From Halorubrum lacusprofundi ATCC 49239 (GTDB taxonomy: Archaea; Halobacteriota; Halobacteria; Halobacteriales; Haloferacaceae): a stretch of DNA of 64,000 nt. Under the pieces are notes generated by a model. The model ran no database searches. It was not told the DNA's origin and saw only the letters and a list, made by a program, of their open reading frames with translations. The stretch lies in contig NC_012029.1 in assembly GCF_000022205.1 (NCBI RefSeq), positions 1,860,001 through 1,924,000 on the forward strand. The letters are read 5' to 3'. Every line of letters begins with the position of its first letter. The first letter of the stretch is position 1. Position numbers and translations under genes: made by a program. Positions 9,643 through 18,979 of this stretch are shown here, in pieces.

Positions 9643-9766
9643 GCTTGGGCATCTCCCGCAGTCGAGATACATCTTGTGGGCGTCATGCACCTCGCTACGC
9701 CGCGCTCCCGCCGACGGCGACCGCCCGAGCCGATAGTTTATGACGCGGGCGGTGTCTCTCATAAGT

Positions 9767-11707
9767 ATGACCGAGCAGGAGGCGATCCACGTCGCAGACG
9801 TCAGTGAGGGGATCGGCGGCGACGCGACGGCGGAGCCGGGCTCGCCGGTAGAGCTTCCGGTCGTCGACGTGCTCACCGGCCGATCGTTTATTACGGGAAA
9901 AAGCGGATCCGGCAAGAGCAACACGGCGTCCGTCGTCATCGAGAACCTCCTCGATAACGGCTTCCCCGTGATGATCGTGGACACGGACGGGGAGTATTAC
10001 GGCCTTAAGGAAGAGTACGAAATTCTGCACGCCGGCGCCGACGACGAGTGCGACATCGTCGTCTCACCCGAACACGCCGAGAAGCTCGCCAATCTCGCCT
10101 TAGAGCAGAACGTTCCGATCATCCTCGACGTCTCGGGCTACCTCGAAGAAGACACCGCCAACGAGCTCCTCTTGGAGGTCGTTAAACAGCTGTTCGCGAA
10201 GGAGAAGCGCCTCAAGAAGCCGTTCCTGCTCGTCGTCGAGGAGTGTCACGAGTACATCCCGGAGGGCGGCGGGATGGACGAGACGGGGAAGATGCTGATC
10301 AAGGTGGGCAAGCGCGGCCGGAAACACGGCCTCGGCATCGTCGGGATCAGCCAGCGCCCGGCCGACGTCAAAAAGGACTTCATCACCCAGTGCGACTGGC
10401 TCTGCTGGCACCGGCTCACCTGGGACAACGACACGAAGGTCGTGGGACGCATCCTCGGCTCGAAGTACGCGAGCGCCGTCGAGGATCTGGGCGACGGCGA
10501 GGCCTTCCTGATGACCGACTGGGACGAGTCGATCCGCCGGATCCAGTTCCACCGCAAGCAGACGTTCGACGCGGGCGCGACGCCCGGGCTCGACGACTTC
10601 GAGCGCCCGGAGCTCAAGTCGGTCTCCAGCGATCTCGTCGGGGAGCTCCAGTCCATCTCCGACGAGGAGGAGCGTCGCGAGTCCGAGATCGCCGACCTCA
10701 AACAGGATCTCGACAAACGGGACCAGCGCATCCAGGAGCTCGAACGCGAGCTAGAGGACGCCCGCGACCTGAGCAACATGGCCGACCAGTTCGCGCAGGC
10801 GCTTCTCGGGAAGGCCGAAGCGCCGTACCGCGGCGGAAACGGCCCGTCCGTGGCCGCCGGCGGAGAGGGAACGACTGGCGACGACGGCGACCAGTCCGTG
10901 CTCAAGTCGTACGACGAGGCGGTCGCCGCGACCGAGAGAAGCGAGGACGCCGACGGAGACGCCGATGTCGACACAGACACCACCGCGGGCAACCGCGACA
11001 CAGCCCCGAACGACACCGACTCCGACGCCCCGGCCGACGACTCCCCGACCGGCGAGACCCCAACCGACGACTCGAGCGACGGCGCCCCCGTCGATGACGT
11101 CGATCCGGTCACGCGCGCCGACGTGGCCGAGAGCGCGCTCCGGTTCGACGACGCGGTCGAGCTCGGCACCCGCGAGGCCGTTATCGAGGAGCTTCGGAGT
11201 CGGATCGAGGCACTTCCGGAGCTCTCACAGGGGATGCTCCGACACTACCGACGCGAGGGCGTCAGCGACCCCGTCGCCGCCCACATCGACGCCGGCGGCG
11301 ACGGCGACTCCGGCCACGCGTACAGCCGTCACCGCCCCATCCGACGGGCGGGGGTCATTCGTCACGCCGGTCGAGGCCACTACGCCTACGCCGTCCCCGA
11401 CCTGATCCGCGAGGCGTACGCCGACCGACTCGACGAGGAGAGCGTCCGTGAGATCGTCCGCGCGGTCGAGACCGCCTTCGTCCCGCCGGCCGAGCGGAGC
11501 TACCCGCCGGACGCCGATCCGGCCGAGGTCGGCGTCGGAAACGGGTCGGCAGAGACCGATTTGGACGGTGAGGTCGTTTCGCCCGGCGAAGGTGACGACA
11601 GCGACGGAAGCGCGTCGGAAACCGAGGCGAGTGCGGATCAGCCGACGAGCCACCTGAGCGACGCCGCACGGAAGATCGCGGAGCGCGGGCACACCGTCGA
11701 CGAGTAA
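9767..11707 (+). CDS. HerA/VirB4-type ATPase (DUF87) with C-terminal winged-helix region
   Basis: The protein has 646 residues. The P-loop GKSGSGKS lies at 44-51 and the Walker B-like LLVVEECHEYIP at about 155-166, followed by a sensor stretch GISQRPADV. This is the HerA/FtsK superfamily of hexameric DNA-translocating or remodelling ATPases. A coiled coil follows (about 300-345), then a long disordered acidic linker (about 360-460) and a C-terminal domain rich in Arg that may be a winged helix (about 465-575). No nurA or mre11 neighbour is present, so it is probably not the classic HerA repair operon. The ATG at 9767 is preceded by a TATA-like GTTTATGA about 27 bases upstream. Confidence 0.88.
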   Translation: MTEQEAIHVADVSEGIGGDATAEPGSPVELPVVDVLTGRSFITGKSGSGKSNTASVVIENLLDNGFPVMIVDTDGEYYGLKEEYEILHAGADDECDIVVSPEHAEKLANLALEQNVPIILDVSGYLEEDTANELLLEVVKQLFAKEKRLKKPFLLVVEECHEYIPEGGGMDETGKMLIKVGKRGRKHGLGIVGISQRPADVKKDFITQCDWLCWHRLTWDNDTKVVGRILGSKYASAVEDLGDGEAFLMTDWDESIRRIQFHRKQTFDAGATPGLDDFERPELKSVSSDLVGELQSISDEEERRESEIADLKQDLDKRDQRIQELERELEDARDLSNMADQFAQALLGKAEAPYRGGNGPSVAAGGEGTTGDDGDQSVLKSYDEAVAATERSEDADGDADVDTDTTAGNRDTAPNDTDSDAPADDSPTGETPTDDSSDGAPVDDVDPVTRADVAESALRFDDAVELGTREAVIEELRSRIEALPELSQGMLRHYRREGVSDPVAAHIDAGGDGDSGHAYSRHRPIRRAGVIRHAGRGHYAYAVPDLIREAYADRLDEESVREIVRAVETAFVPPAERSYPPDADPAEVGVGNGSAETDLDGEVVSPGEGDDSDGSASETEASADQPTSHLSDAARKIAERGHTVDE

Positions 11708-11708
11708 T

Positions 11709-11775
11709 CGGTCGGGAAGAGAAACCGGTCGGGAAGAGAAACCGGTCGGGAAGAGAAACCGATCGCAGGAGAGAC
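11709..11775. repeat. 17-base tandem repeat between convergent genes
   Basis: Three perfect copies of a 17-base unit (CGGTCGGGAAGAGAAAC) at 11709-11725, 11726-11742 and 11743-11759 are followed by one degenerate copy to 11775. It fills the whole gap between the stop of the HerA-like gene and the stop of the amidase gene. It is not in a coding frame of either gene. It may be a slipped minisatellite or a two-sided transcript end region. Confidence 0.9.
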
Positions 11776-11778
11776 CGA

Positions 11779-12696
11779 TCAGTACGGAACCGACAGATAC
11801 TCGCTCGGCACCGCGTTCCGCGCGGTCACCTGCGGGTCGACCACTTGACTTATTTCGAGGCCGCCGACGAGACTGGAGAACAGGTACGCCTCCGTCCGGG
11901 AGAAGCCGTGTTCGTGTGCCAGTAGCCGGACGACATCGCGATTCGCGAGTTCGACGGCTTCCTCCATCGTCTCGGCGCTCGCGATCGTTTTGACTGCGTC
12001 GCCGGTGTCGACAAGAGGGCGATCGAGCGAGATCTCCGGATCCTCGATCACCGAGAGGGTCACGTCGATCTCGGTGCCGATCTCGGCGCCCGTGCCGCAC
12101 ATCTCGCCGTCGGCCATCGCGGCCTTCGAGTCGCCCATCGCGAGCATCGCGCCCTCCTGGAACACCGGGAAGTACGCGGTCGTCCCAGTCGTCATGTCGG
12201 TCGTGTCGAGGTTGCCGCCGTGGTCGTCCGGGGTGAGCGTCGAGACCGATCCCTCCGCGGTGGCGACCCCGATCGTCCCGATCACGGGCTCGATCGGCAC
12301 GTCGATCCCCTCGAAGTCGATCTGCTCACTCGCTCCCTCGGCGTCCACTTCGGTGATCCGCGTCGCCGGGTGTTCGATCTCGGGATCGTCCTGCAGAAGG
12401 CCGAACCCGGGGGCGGTGAGAACGCGCCCTCGGTCTTCGGTGACGCGCACGTCCTCGATCTCGACCGCGAGCACGTCGCCCGGGCTCGCCCCCTCGACCG
12501 CGATCGGCCCGGTCGCGGCGTTCACCTCCTCGGGGATGGCGTCGAGGCGGTCGTCGTCGGTCTGGATCGCTCCATTCAGGCTGTCGATCGTCTCGATCGT
12601 GAGCGACTCGCCGTCGGCCGCCTCGTAGACGGGCTCCATCGTCGGCGCGAACTCGTAGACGTGACCGTCGCGAGAGGATGTCAGTGCTCGTGACAT
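11779..12696 (-). CDS. Acetamidase/formamidase family protein
   Basis: This 305-residue protein matches the FmdA/AmdA family, which hydrolyses formamide or short amides to ammonia and the acid. Visible family features include the N-terminal strand-rich part, GDVLAVEIEDV, DDHGGNLDTTDMTTGTT (substrate-pocket region) and GDSKAAMADGEMCGTGAEI. The length is normal for the short haloarchaeal form. No transporter or regulator lies beside it, so its substrate is not fixed by context. Confidence 0.88.
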   Translation of the reverse strand: MSRALTSSRDGHVYEFAPTMEPVYEAADGESLTIETIDSLNGAIQTDDDRLDAIPEEVNAATGPIAVEGASPGDVLAVEIEDVRVTEDRGRVLTAPGFGLLQDDPEIEHPATRITEVDAEGASEQIDFEGIDVPIEPVIGTIGVATAEGSVSTLTPDDHGGNLDTTDMTTGTTAYFPVFQEGAMLAMGDSKAAMADGEMCGTGAEIGTEIDVTLSVIEDPEISLDRPLVDTGDAVKTIASAETMEEAVELANRDVVRLLAHEHGFSRTEAYLFSSLVGGLEISQVVDPQVTARNAVPSEYLSVPY

Positions 12697-12856
12697 ATCG
12701 ACTCCAACTCGGAATCACGGAGACAAAAATCCCCCACAGGCCCTCTATCTGAGGAACACAGCGGAGTGTGCCATCTCTGTTACTGTCACTGATCTACGTA
12801 CTAAATATGTTTCACGTTAGATCAACTTTACAAGTCAACATCACCCATGAGTAATA

Positions 12857-14290
12857 ATGATTCATTCTCGGAAGCTATCCCATGTGCTTCTTCTCGTGGG
12901 TGTCGTCGTTCTCGCCGGCTGCGCGGGTGCATCTCTCGGTGACCCGATATCCGCCGATGCAACACCGAATAGCGGGTCGGATATCACAGCGGCCAACGGC
13001 TCTCTCGAAGTTCACTACATCAACGTCGGGCAATCCGTGAGTACGCTCGTTATCGAACCCGACGGCGAGACGATGCTCGTCGACACGGGCCACTACAACG
13101 ACGACGGGAAATACGTACTCGAGTATCTCCGACGACACGACATCACACGGATCGACCACCTCGTGAGCTCGCACAACGACGCGGATCACATCGGTGGGAA
13201 TGCGGCGATCATCGACTATTACGAGACAGAGGCTGGCGGGATCGGTGCCGTCTACGATCCGGGGCTCGCGGCGAGTACACTGACGTACGGTGAGTATCTT
13301 GATGCCGTCGAGGCACACGAGGTGACGCTGTACGAAACGCGAGAGGGCGATTCCGTCTCCTTCGGTAAGACCACCGTCGACGTGCTCGGTCCCCCGGAGC
13401 CGTATCTCGAGAACGAAGCTCGCAACGAGAACAGTATCGTTCTCAAACTCACGCACGGCGAGACGAGTTTCATGCTGTCCGGTGACGCCGAGGACGACCA
13501 AGAGGCGTATCTCGTCGACACGTACGGTGCGCGGCTCCAGTCGACGGTGCTGAAAGCGGGTCACCACGGGTCGAGCAGTTCCTCGAGCGGAGCGTTTCTC
13601 GATGCGGTTGGCCCGCGCGTTGCGGTCATCTCGAGCGCCTACGATTCGCAGTACGGGCACCCACACGAGGAGGTCCTCCAGCGTTTCACCGACCGGTCAG
13701 TGTCGACGTATTGGACGGCGACACACGGTGATATCGTCTTCGTCAGCGATGGCACGAATATCTCGGTACGAACACAGCGGGATGCGCCGACGGAACCGCA
13801 GTCGCTCCGCGACGGCGATCCAATCGAGCCCGGGACGCCTGGCGATGTCGTGGAACGGGCCCAGATCGGTAGTGGTGGAGCCGTCGCTGTTACCGACGGC
13901 GGAGACACCACGGATGACTCAGCCGGTAGCGATGACGAGACGGCCACCGATTCGAACGGGACGCTCGCGATCGCGACGATCAACGCGGACGCGGCGGGTG
14001 ACGACCGCGAGACCCTCAACGACGAGTACATAGTCTTCGAGAACGAGGGGACGGAGACGCTCGATCTGTCGGGGTGGACCGTCGAGGACGAGGTCGGGAA
14101 ACGCTACGCGATGCCGGACGGCGTGACACTCGCTCCCGACGAGACGCTGACACTCAGAACGGGGAGTGGAACCGACACGGAACGGGAACTCTACTGGGGC
14201 TCCGACTCGCCGATTTGGAACAACGCCGGCGACACCGTGATCGTCACAAACACTACCGGGGACCGCGTTCTTGAGGAGTCGTACGAATGA
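12857..14290 (+). CDS. Secreted lipoprotein: ComEC-type beta-lactamase domain plus lamin-tail domain
   Basis: The 477-residue protein starts with a lipoprotein signal ending LAGC (Cys at about 22). It continues with a ComEC/Rec2-like metallo-beta-lactamase domain (about 45-310) with SSHNDADHIGG as the zinc motif and GHHGSSSSSS downstream. A linker rich in Asp/Ser/Thr follows, then a lamin-tail (LTD) domain at about 365-475 with the typical LSGWTVEDE and PDGVTLAPDE strands. Such fusions are predicted extracellular nucleases or DNA-handling proteins anchored to the cell surface. A TATA-like ACTTTACAAG about 27 bases before the ATG suggests a leaderless mRNA. It overlaps the DUF3006 gene by 4 bases. 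Confidence 0.9.
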   Translation: MIHSRKLSHVLLLVGVVVLAGCAGASLGDPISADATPNSGSDITAANGSLEVHYINVGQSVSTLVIEPDGETMLVDTGHYNDDGKYVLEYLRRHDITRIDHLVSSHNDADHIGGNAAIIDYYETEAGGIGAVYDPGLAASTLTYGEYLDAVEAHEVTLYETREGDSVSFGKTTVDVLGPPEPYLENEARNENSIVLKLTHGETSFMLSGDAEDDQEAYLVDTYGARLQSTVLKAGHHGSSSSSSGAFLDAVGPRVAVISSAYDSQYGHPHEEVLQRFTDRSVSTYWTATHGDIVFVSDGTNISVRTQRDAPTEPQSLRDGDPIEPGTPGDVVERAQIGSGGAVAVTDGGDTTDDSAGSDDETATDSNGTLAIATINADAAGDDRETLNDEYIVFENEGTETLDLSGWTVEDEVGKRYAMPDGVTLAPDETLTLRTGSGTDTERELYWGSDSPIWNNAGDTVIVTNTTGDRVLEESYE

Positions 14291-14583
14291 CTGAGATCGA
14301 TCTCGCTGACGGTGCGTACACGGCGGTTGTGGACACGGTCGAAGACGGGCTTGCGACCGTCTTCTTCGAGCGTGACGGCGATGACGTGGGCAACGCCGTC
14401 CTCGACGCCGATCGACTCCCGAGTGAGGGGCGGCATGCGGATGCGATCTTGGACGTACGGATCGAGGACGGATCGATCGCGGCCGCGACCTACGATCCCG
14501 AACGGACTTCGACCCGGGCCGACGCCGCCCAAGACCGGTTCGACCGGCTGTCTAAACGGCCGCCAAAAGACGACCCGGAGTAA
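14287..14583 (+). CDS. DUF3006 domain protein
   Basis: This 98-residue acidic protein has the DUF3006 pattern: an N-terminal strand pair (VVDTVEDGLATVFFE), a central LPSEGRHADAILDVRIEDG and a charged helical tail. The family is often found next to ComEC-like beta-lactamase proteins, and here the ATG overlaps the stop of that gene (ATGA), so they are translationally coupled. A role in DNA uptake or processing is inferred from the partner only. Confidence 0.88.
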   Translation: MTEIDLADGAYTAVVDTVEDGLATVFFERDGDDVGNAVLDADRLPSEGRHADAILDVRIEDGSIAAATYDPERTSTRADAAQDRFDRLSKRPPKDDPE

Positions 14584-15116
14584 TCCGCCACTTCACGGGA
14601 GCCGCGTCTGATGACGTGGAGTTCACAGCTGGAGCCGAGCTCGCAAAAAGCGTGAACTGAGCATCGGCACCAATCAGCGAGGCTCCCGCTGCTCCACCTT
14701 GTTCAGGTAGCTGAAATCCACCATGGATTCTTGTGGAAAATAGGGATATTATGGATTCAAGGGAGCCGTTATCAGTCGTTACAGACTTTGAAACGCAACT
14801 GTATATAAAGAAACGACGATAGTGAATATGAGGCCCTTGTTGAATCCATCAATTGGTGATGGGTTTCAACAGCCGTGCTGCATACGCTGCGTATATCTTG
14901 GACAGTGTCAGATCAATACAATCGGCTCTCTCACAGGACGGATGACAGAACAAACATTGGAGATGGGTGCTAACTCGCGTTCGTCGCATAGAATAGCGGC
15001 CAGCCGAAGTCCCATTCGAGGGTACCTCAGTTAGTAGTCGTCGCAGACCACTGCAAGCATTTGCATATACCATGCCATTCGCAGTAGTGTGTCCCGGTGG
15101 GAATCCGATCGTCGTC
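14584..15116. other. Gene-poor AT-rich stretch, possible decayed mobile element
   Basis: No convincing gene is seen in these 533 bases. There is a near-palindrome around 14718-14732, a hairpin-capable inverted repeat at about 14839-14871 (GTTGAATCCATCA against its imperfect complement), and ATACGC-T-GCGTAT at 14882-14894. A good TATA box (about 14800-14811) precedes an ATG at 14828 that opens a 68-codon frame with Cys residues (PCCIRCVYLGQC). Whether this is a peptide gene or chance cannot be decided. Its composition matches other low-GC gaps flanking the copper genes. Confidence 0.45.
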
Positions 15117-17342
15117 TCAATTCGAGATATCGGCCCGACGCAGGAGCTGGGCGTTGACCGCGACGACTATCGTGCTCGCGGACATCAAAACAGCCCCGAC
15201 GGCGGGCGAAAGCAGGACACCGATGGGTGCGAGTAGGCCAGCGGCGAGCGGGAGTGCGATGACGTTGTACCCGGCTGCCCAGACGATGTTCTCCTGCATC
15301 TTCCGGTAGCTCTTCCGACTGAGGCGGACGAGGCTGGCCACGTCCCGCGGGTCGTTCTCCACGAGGACAACGTCAGCCGACTCAACAGCCACGTCGGTAC
15401 CCGACCCGATGGCAATGCCGACGTCCGCACGGGTTAACGCGGGCGCGTCGTTCACGCCGTCCCCGACCATCGCGACGAGGGTTCCGCCCTCCTGTAACTC
15501 AACAATCTTCTCGTCCTTATCCGCGGGCAACACCTCGGCGAAGTACGTGTCGATGCCGAGTTCTTCCGAGACGGCCCGGGCGACGTCTTCGGAGTCACCG
15601 GTTAACATCGCCACCTCGACACCCATCTGATGGAGTGCCTCGATAGCCTCAAAGCTCTCCTCTCGAACCACGTCCGCGAGTGCCACCGCAGCTACCGCCT
15701 CCTCTTCGCGGAGGAGGTAGACGACACCCTGTCCCCGAGAGCCAGCGCGCTCCGCGAACGCGTCGATTTCTCCCGGTATCTCGACGCCCAGGTGCCGGAT
15801 CAGGTTCGGGCCACCGACGTGAACCGACTCTCGTTTGGTCTCACCCGTTCCCGAGGTGACGGCGGTCGTGTCGACTGTCGCCCGGACGCCACGGCCCTCA
15901 AGCGCCTCGAACCCAGTTGCGTCCGGGACGGTGAGGCCACGTTCTTCGACCTCGGACAGAATCGCCTCGCCAATCATATGCTCGGAGTCGGTCTCGACGG
16001 CGGCCATCAGCGTCAGCGCCTCGTTCTCGGTCAGCGTCCCGGTCGTAGTTACATCGACGATCCCCTGCTCGCCCTTCGTCAGCGTCCCGGTCTTGTCGAA
16101 GACGACCACGTCGAGGTTACGGGCCTCCTCCATCGCTATGCGATCGCGGATAAGCATCCCGTTGCTGGCCGCCATCGATGTGTTGATGGCGACGACGAGC
16201 GGCACAGCGAGTCCGAGCGCGTGCGGACAGGCGATAACCAGCACTGTCACGACGCGTTCAACCACCGGGAATCCGAACCCGACCGCAGCCGTCCACGCGA
16301 CGGCGGTGACAGTCGCCACCGTGAGCGCCGCGTAGAACAGCCAGCCGGCGGCCCGATCGGCGAGCACCTGCGTCCGGGACTTACTCCGCTGGGCCTCATC
16401 GACCAGCCGCATGATGCCCGAGAGAGCAGTCGCGTCGCCGGTTGCGGTCACCCGGACGCGAAGGCTTCCGTCTCGGTTTGTCGTCCCGCCGATGACCTCG
16501 TCACCGGGCTCCTTCGAGACGGGTTTGGACTCGCCGGTGAGCATCGACTCGTTGACGTTCGACTCCCCTTCCTCGACGACGCCGTCGGCTGGCACGTTCG
16601 CCCCGGGGCGAACAAGTACGAGGTCATCCTGCTGAAGTTCGGCGACCGGAACCGTCTCCGGCTCACCACCGTCTGTGAGCCGTTCGGCGGTGTCTGGCAT
16701 CAGGTCGGCGAGGTGGTCGAGTGCTCCCGATGCACGGCGGACGCTCCGCATCTCGACCCAGTGGCCGAGCAGGAAGATGACGATGAGTGTGACGAGTTCC
16801 CAGAAGAACGGCTCGCCGACCCCGAACGCCACGGCCCCGATGCTGTAGACGAACGCGACAGTAATCGCCAGCGAGATCAGTAGCATCATCCCTGGCTCCC
16901 GGTTGTGAGCCTCGACGGCCCCCATCCGGAGGAACGGTACGCCCCCGTACCCGAATACGAGGAGCCCGAAGGCGGGCGCGATGAATTCGCTCCCAGTGAA
17001 GCCTATTGCGGCGAAGCCGAGCCACGACTGTAACGTAGTGCTGTAGTAGAGGACGGGCACTGCAAGGGCGAGACACACGAAGAACCGTCGTCTGAACATC
17101 GCCTCGTGCCCCGAGTGGTCGACCATTGAACCGTGGTCGTGGTCTGCGCTGCCGTGGTCGTTCTGACTGTGGCCGGCGTGATGGTTGTAATCGGGGGATT
17201 CGGCGCGATCATCGGTTTCGTCCGTCGCGCGGCGGTCGCTTTCGGTCTCGTAGCACGCGCAGACCCGACACCCAGGGCACGCTCGATCGGTGGGGCGCTC
17301 GGCGGGGGCGTGCTGATGATGCGCCGCGTGGTCGTCGTCCAT
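15117..17342 (-). CDS. copB: CopB-type P1B copper-transporting ATPase
   Basis: This heavy-metal P-type ATPase (741 residues) exports copper. It has a His-rich N-terminus (about 1-85, with HH and HDHGS clusters) instead of a CxxC metal-binding domain, the intramembrane CPH motif at about 372, phosphorylation [10 protein letters not shown] at about 415, the TGES actuator motif, and GDGVNDAP near the C-terminus. CPH instead of CPC marks the CopB (P1B-3) class. ATG 17342 was preferred over GTG 17351 because a GGAG/GAGG ribosome-binding motif sits just before it; GTG 17351 would overlap the upstream stop. It follows the SHOCT gene and probably shares its mRNA. Confidence 0.93.
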   Translation of the reverse strand: MDDDHAAHHQHAPAERPTDRACPGCRVCACYETESDRRATDETDDRAESPDYNHHAGHSQNDHGSADHDHGSMVDHSGHEAMFRRRFFVCLALAVPVLYYSTTLQSWLGFAAIGFTGSEFIAPAFGLLVFGYGGVPFLRMGAVEAHNREPGMMLLISLAITVAFVYSIGAVAFGVGEPFFWELVTLIVIFLLGHWVEMRSVRRASGALDHLADLMPDTAERLTDGGEPETVPVAELQQDDLVLVRPGANVPADGVVEEGESNVNESMLTGESKPVSKEPGDEVIGGTTNRDGSLRVRVTATGDATALSGIMRLVDEAQRSKSRTQVLADRAAGWLFYAALTVATVTAVAWTAAVGFGFPVVERVVTVLVIACPHALGLAVPLVVAINTSMAASNGMLIRDRIAMEEARNLDVVVFDKTGTLTKGEQGIVDVTTTGTLTENEALTLMAAVETDSEHMIGEAILSEVEERGLTVPDATGFEALEGRGVRATVDTTAVTSGTGETKRESVHVGGPNLIRHLGVEIPGEIDAFAERAGSRGQGVVYLLREEEAVAAVALADVVREESFEAIEALHQMGVEVAMLTGDSEDVARAVSEELGIDTYFAEVLPADKDEKIVELQEGGTLVAMVGDGVNDAPALTRADVGIAIGSGTDVAVESADVVLVENDPRDVASLVRLSRKSYRKMQENIVWAAGYNVIALPLAAGLLAPIGVLLSPAVGAVLMSASTIVVAVNAQLLRRADISN

Positions 17343-17347
17343 CGGCC

Positions 17348-17704
17348 TCACTCCGAACGATCGAGGCGTTCTCGCCGTTGTTCGAATTCCTCCTCGGAGA
17401 GGTCTCCCCGTGCATAGGTGAGGCGCAGTTCTTCGAGTGCGGCGTCCGTATCATTGCTATTGGGAGGGTTAAACACTCTATACAGGAGGTATCCTCCACC
17501 AAGAAATATCACAAGCGGAACGATCCACATCACAAGCCACATCCACGATGCGCCTGCCCCATTCCACATCCCGCCGTCCCACATGTGTCCACTACCCCAC
17601 ATCGTCATCATCGGCCATGCGAACACCATCATCAAAACTGGAAGGAGTATCACGATGGCGACAACGAGCACGAGGAGTCGGTCAAATCCGTCACTCTGGG
17701 CCAT
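17348..17704 (-). CDS. SHOCT-domain small membrane protein
   Basis: This 118-residue protein has two membrane segments (about 8-30 and 50-75) with a Met/Trp/Gly/His-rich loop between them ([13 protein letters not shown]). A short C-terminal SHOCT domain follows ([22 protein letters not shown]). Met and His in the loop could bind copper, an inference supported by the adjacent CopB gene. The ATG at 17704 (MAQSDGF) was chosen over an upstream start because it gives the family length. The gene is followed within 6 bases by the ATPase start. Confidence 0.85.
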   Translation of the reverse strand: MAQSDGFDRLLVLVVAIVILLPVLMMVFAWPMMTMWGSGHMWDGGMWNGAGASWMWLVMWIVPLVIFLGGGYLLYRVFNPPNSNDTDAALEELRLTYARGDLSEEEFEQRRERLDRSE

Positions 17705-18150
17705 GCATAGCGTTGGCGGACTGGAGTGATAAGTCCAGCACATGATGGCAGTGAATTGGGAAGTGTACGCTCTGTATTCAGCAAACCTCGTCTGACAGAA
17801 AGTAAGTAGTTCTCAGAGGCTGTACTGAATACAGGGCGCGAATACAGCACGGATGGTTCTCCGAATCGGGCTAACTCAGTTCGGTGGTTACAGGGTATGA
17901 GGAACTATGGTGGTGTAGTGAGGTTTGATCGGGTCGTCTTAAGCTGTTGTGCCATAAATTCACTAACAATTAACAGTCAGTTCCCTCAGCACCCAACTGC
18001 TGTAGATGATAAATACGGAATAAACGCAGGCTGTCTCTAGTTACTCATTTTTTTGTGTTTCATTCCCGTGGCCACTGATATCACGGAAAGCGGAGAAATA
18101 TAAACTACTATACCATTCCCGCTGTCTCGAAAAATGGTGCCGTCTTCGGA
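17705..18150. other. Gene-poor stretch with 10-base inverted repeat
   Basis: No gene is supported in these 446 bases. CTGTATTCAG at 17772-17781 is exactly complemented by CTGAATACAG at 17825-17834, and a further AATACAG follows. This could be the end of a decayed insertion sequence or a regulatory palindrome upstream of the SHOCT/copB unit, whose start lies 68 bases away. The rest is AT-rich without clear signals. Confidence 0.45.
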
Positions 18151-18849
18151 TTAGTGTCCGTGGCCGAGCGCTTCGTTACACATCGTGTTGAGTTCCGAGA
18201 TCTTCTTCGTGACGCTCTCGGGCTTGTCCTGTGGCGGCTCCTCGAGCGCAGGTTGGCCGTGAGCGTCCGGTTCTCCGACGATGATGCTACCAATCATTCC
18301 GACCGTTTCGTGGGGCGTGCAGTAGTAGTGGTAGACCCCTTCAGTCTCGAAGGTGTGTTCGAACGTTGCGCCTGCCTCCGAGAGGAGGCTGCTGTCCCAC
18401 GACGCGGCTCCGTCGGGGACGAGCTGTGGTTGATCGTTGTCTGGGTGGTAGGCCGTGGCAGAGTGGCTCCCACTTTCGTTGTGGAAGGTCACCGTGCCGC
18501 CGACCTCGACTCGGGCCACGTGAGGGTCGAAGTGGTACGTCCCGTCCGTCGTGATCATGTTCACCTGTGCTGTTTCCGTCGGGGCACCAATCTCCTCATC
18601 ATGATGGCTGTCTTCGCCGTGACCCTCTTCTTCGTCGTCGTGGCTCTCTTCTTCCTCGCTGTGTTCGTCCTCGGAGTCGTCGTGGCTCTCCGTCTCGTTG
18701 TGACCATCCGAGTCAGAGTGTTCTTCCGTCGATTCTGACCCGCCATCACTCTCTGCCTGGCCACCCGAACAGCCAGCGAGACCAATGGCCGCCGCGGTAC
18801 CAGATAGGCTGAGCATCCGTCGCCGGGTGTACAGAGATTCGTTTGTCAT
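18151..18849 (-). CDS. Histidine-rich halocyanin-like cupredoxin lipoprotein
   Basis: This secreted blue-copper-type protein has 232 residues. The N-terminus has a twin-arginine-like TRRRMLSLSG signal ending in a lipobox LAGC. A low-complexity linker of His, Asp, Glu and Ser (about 35-95) follows, then a plastocyanin-like domain. Probable copper ligands are the His in SGSHSATAYH, then Cys, His and Met in YYCTPHETVGM. Bound copper would serve electron transfer or buffering; next to a copper exporter, periplasm-side copper handling is more likely. ATG 18849 was preferred to the upstream GTG 18861. It is divergent from the HTH gene. Confidence 0.9.
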   Translation of the reverse strand: MTNESLYTRRRMLSLSGTAAAIGLAGCSGGQAESDGGSESTEEHSDSDGHNETESHDDSEDEHSEEEESHDDEEEGHGEDSHHDEEIGAPTETAQVNMITTDGTYHFDPHVARVEVGGTVTFHNESGSHSATAYHPDNDQPQLVPDGAASWDSSLLSEAGATFEHTFETEGVYHYYCTPHETVGMIGSIIVGEPDAHGQPALEEPPQDKPESVTKKISELNTMCNEALGHGH

Positions 18850-18905
18850 GGGATCAGTCACCTTGCACTTGAGGATACGCTTGCTGGGATAATGGGCGGG
18901 TCGCT

Positions 18906-18926
18906 GTTTTGCGCGCGACGCAAAAC
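18906..18926. promoter_or_regulatory. Perfect inverted repeat, likely operator between divergent copper genes
   Basis: GTTTTGCG (18906-18913) and its exact complement CGCAAAAC (18919-18926) are separated by 5 bases. It lies between a TATA-like element for the cupredoxin gene (about 18888-18893, minus strand) and one for the helix-turn-helix gene (about 18932-18944). That is the place for a dimeric repressor or activator to control both. The adjacent HTH protein is the natural candidate ligand. This is inference from position and symmetry. Confidence 0.65.
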
Positions 18927-18979
18927 GATTCCCTCTTTAAGTATCTTGGAGTATTCATGAACTATTGCGAGGAACATCC

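Noticed and set aside
9767-11707. HerA of a classic HerA-NurA-Mre11-Rad50 repair operon
   Set aside because: Neighbours are a DUF5518 membrane protein and an amidase; no nurA, mre11 or rad50 is present.
11709-11775. CRISPR or terminator array
   Set aside because: Units are contiguous and 17 bases, with no spacers, no clear hairpin and no T run.
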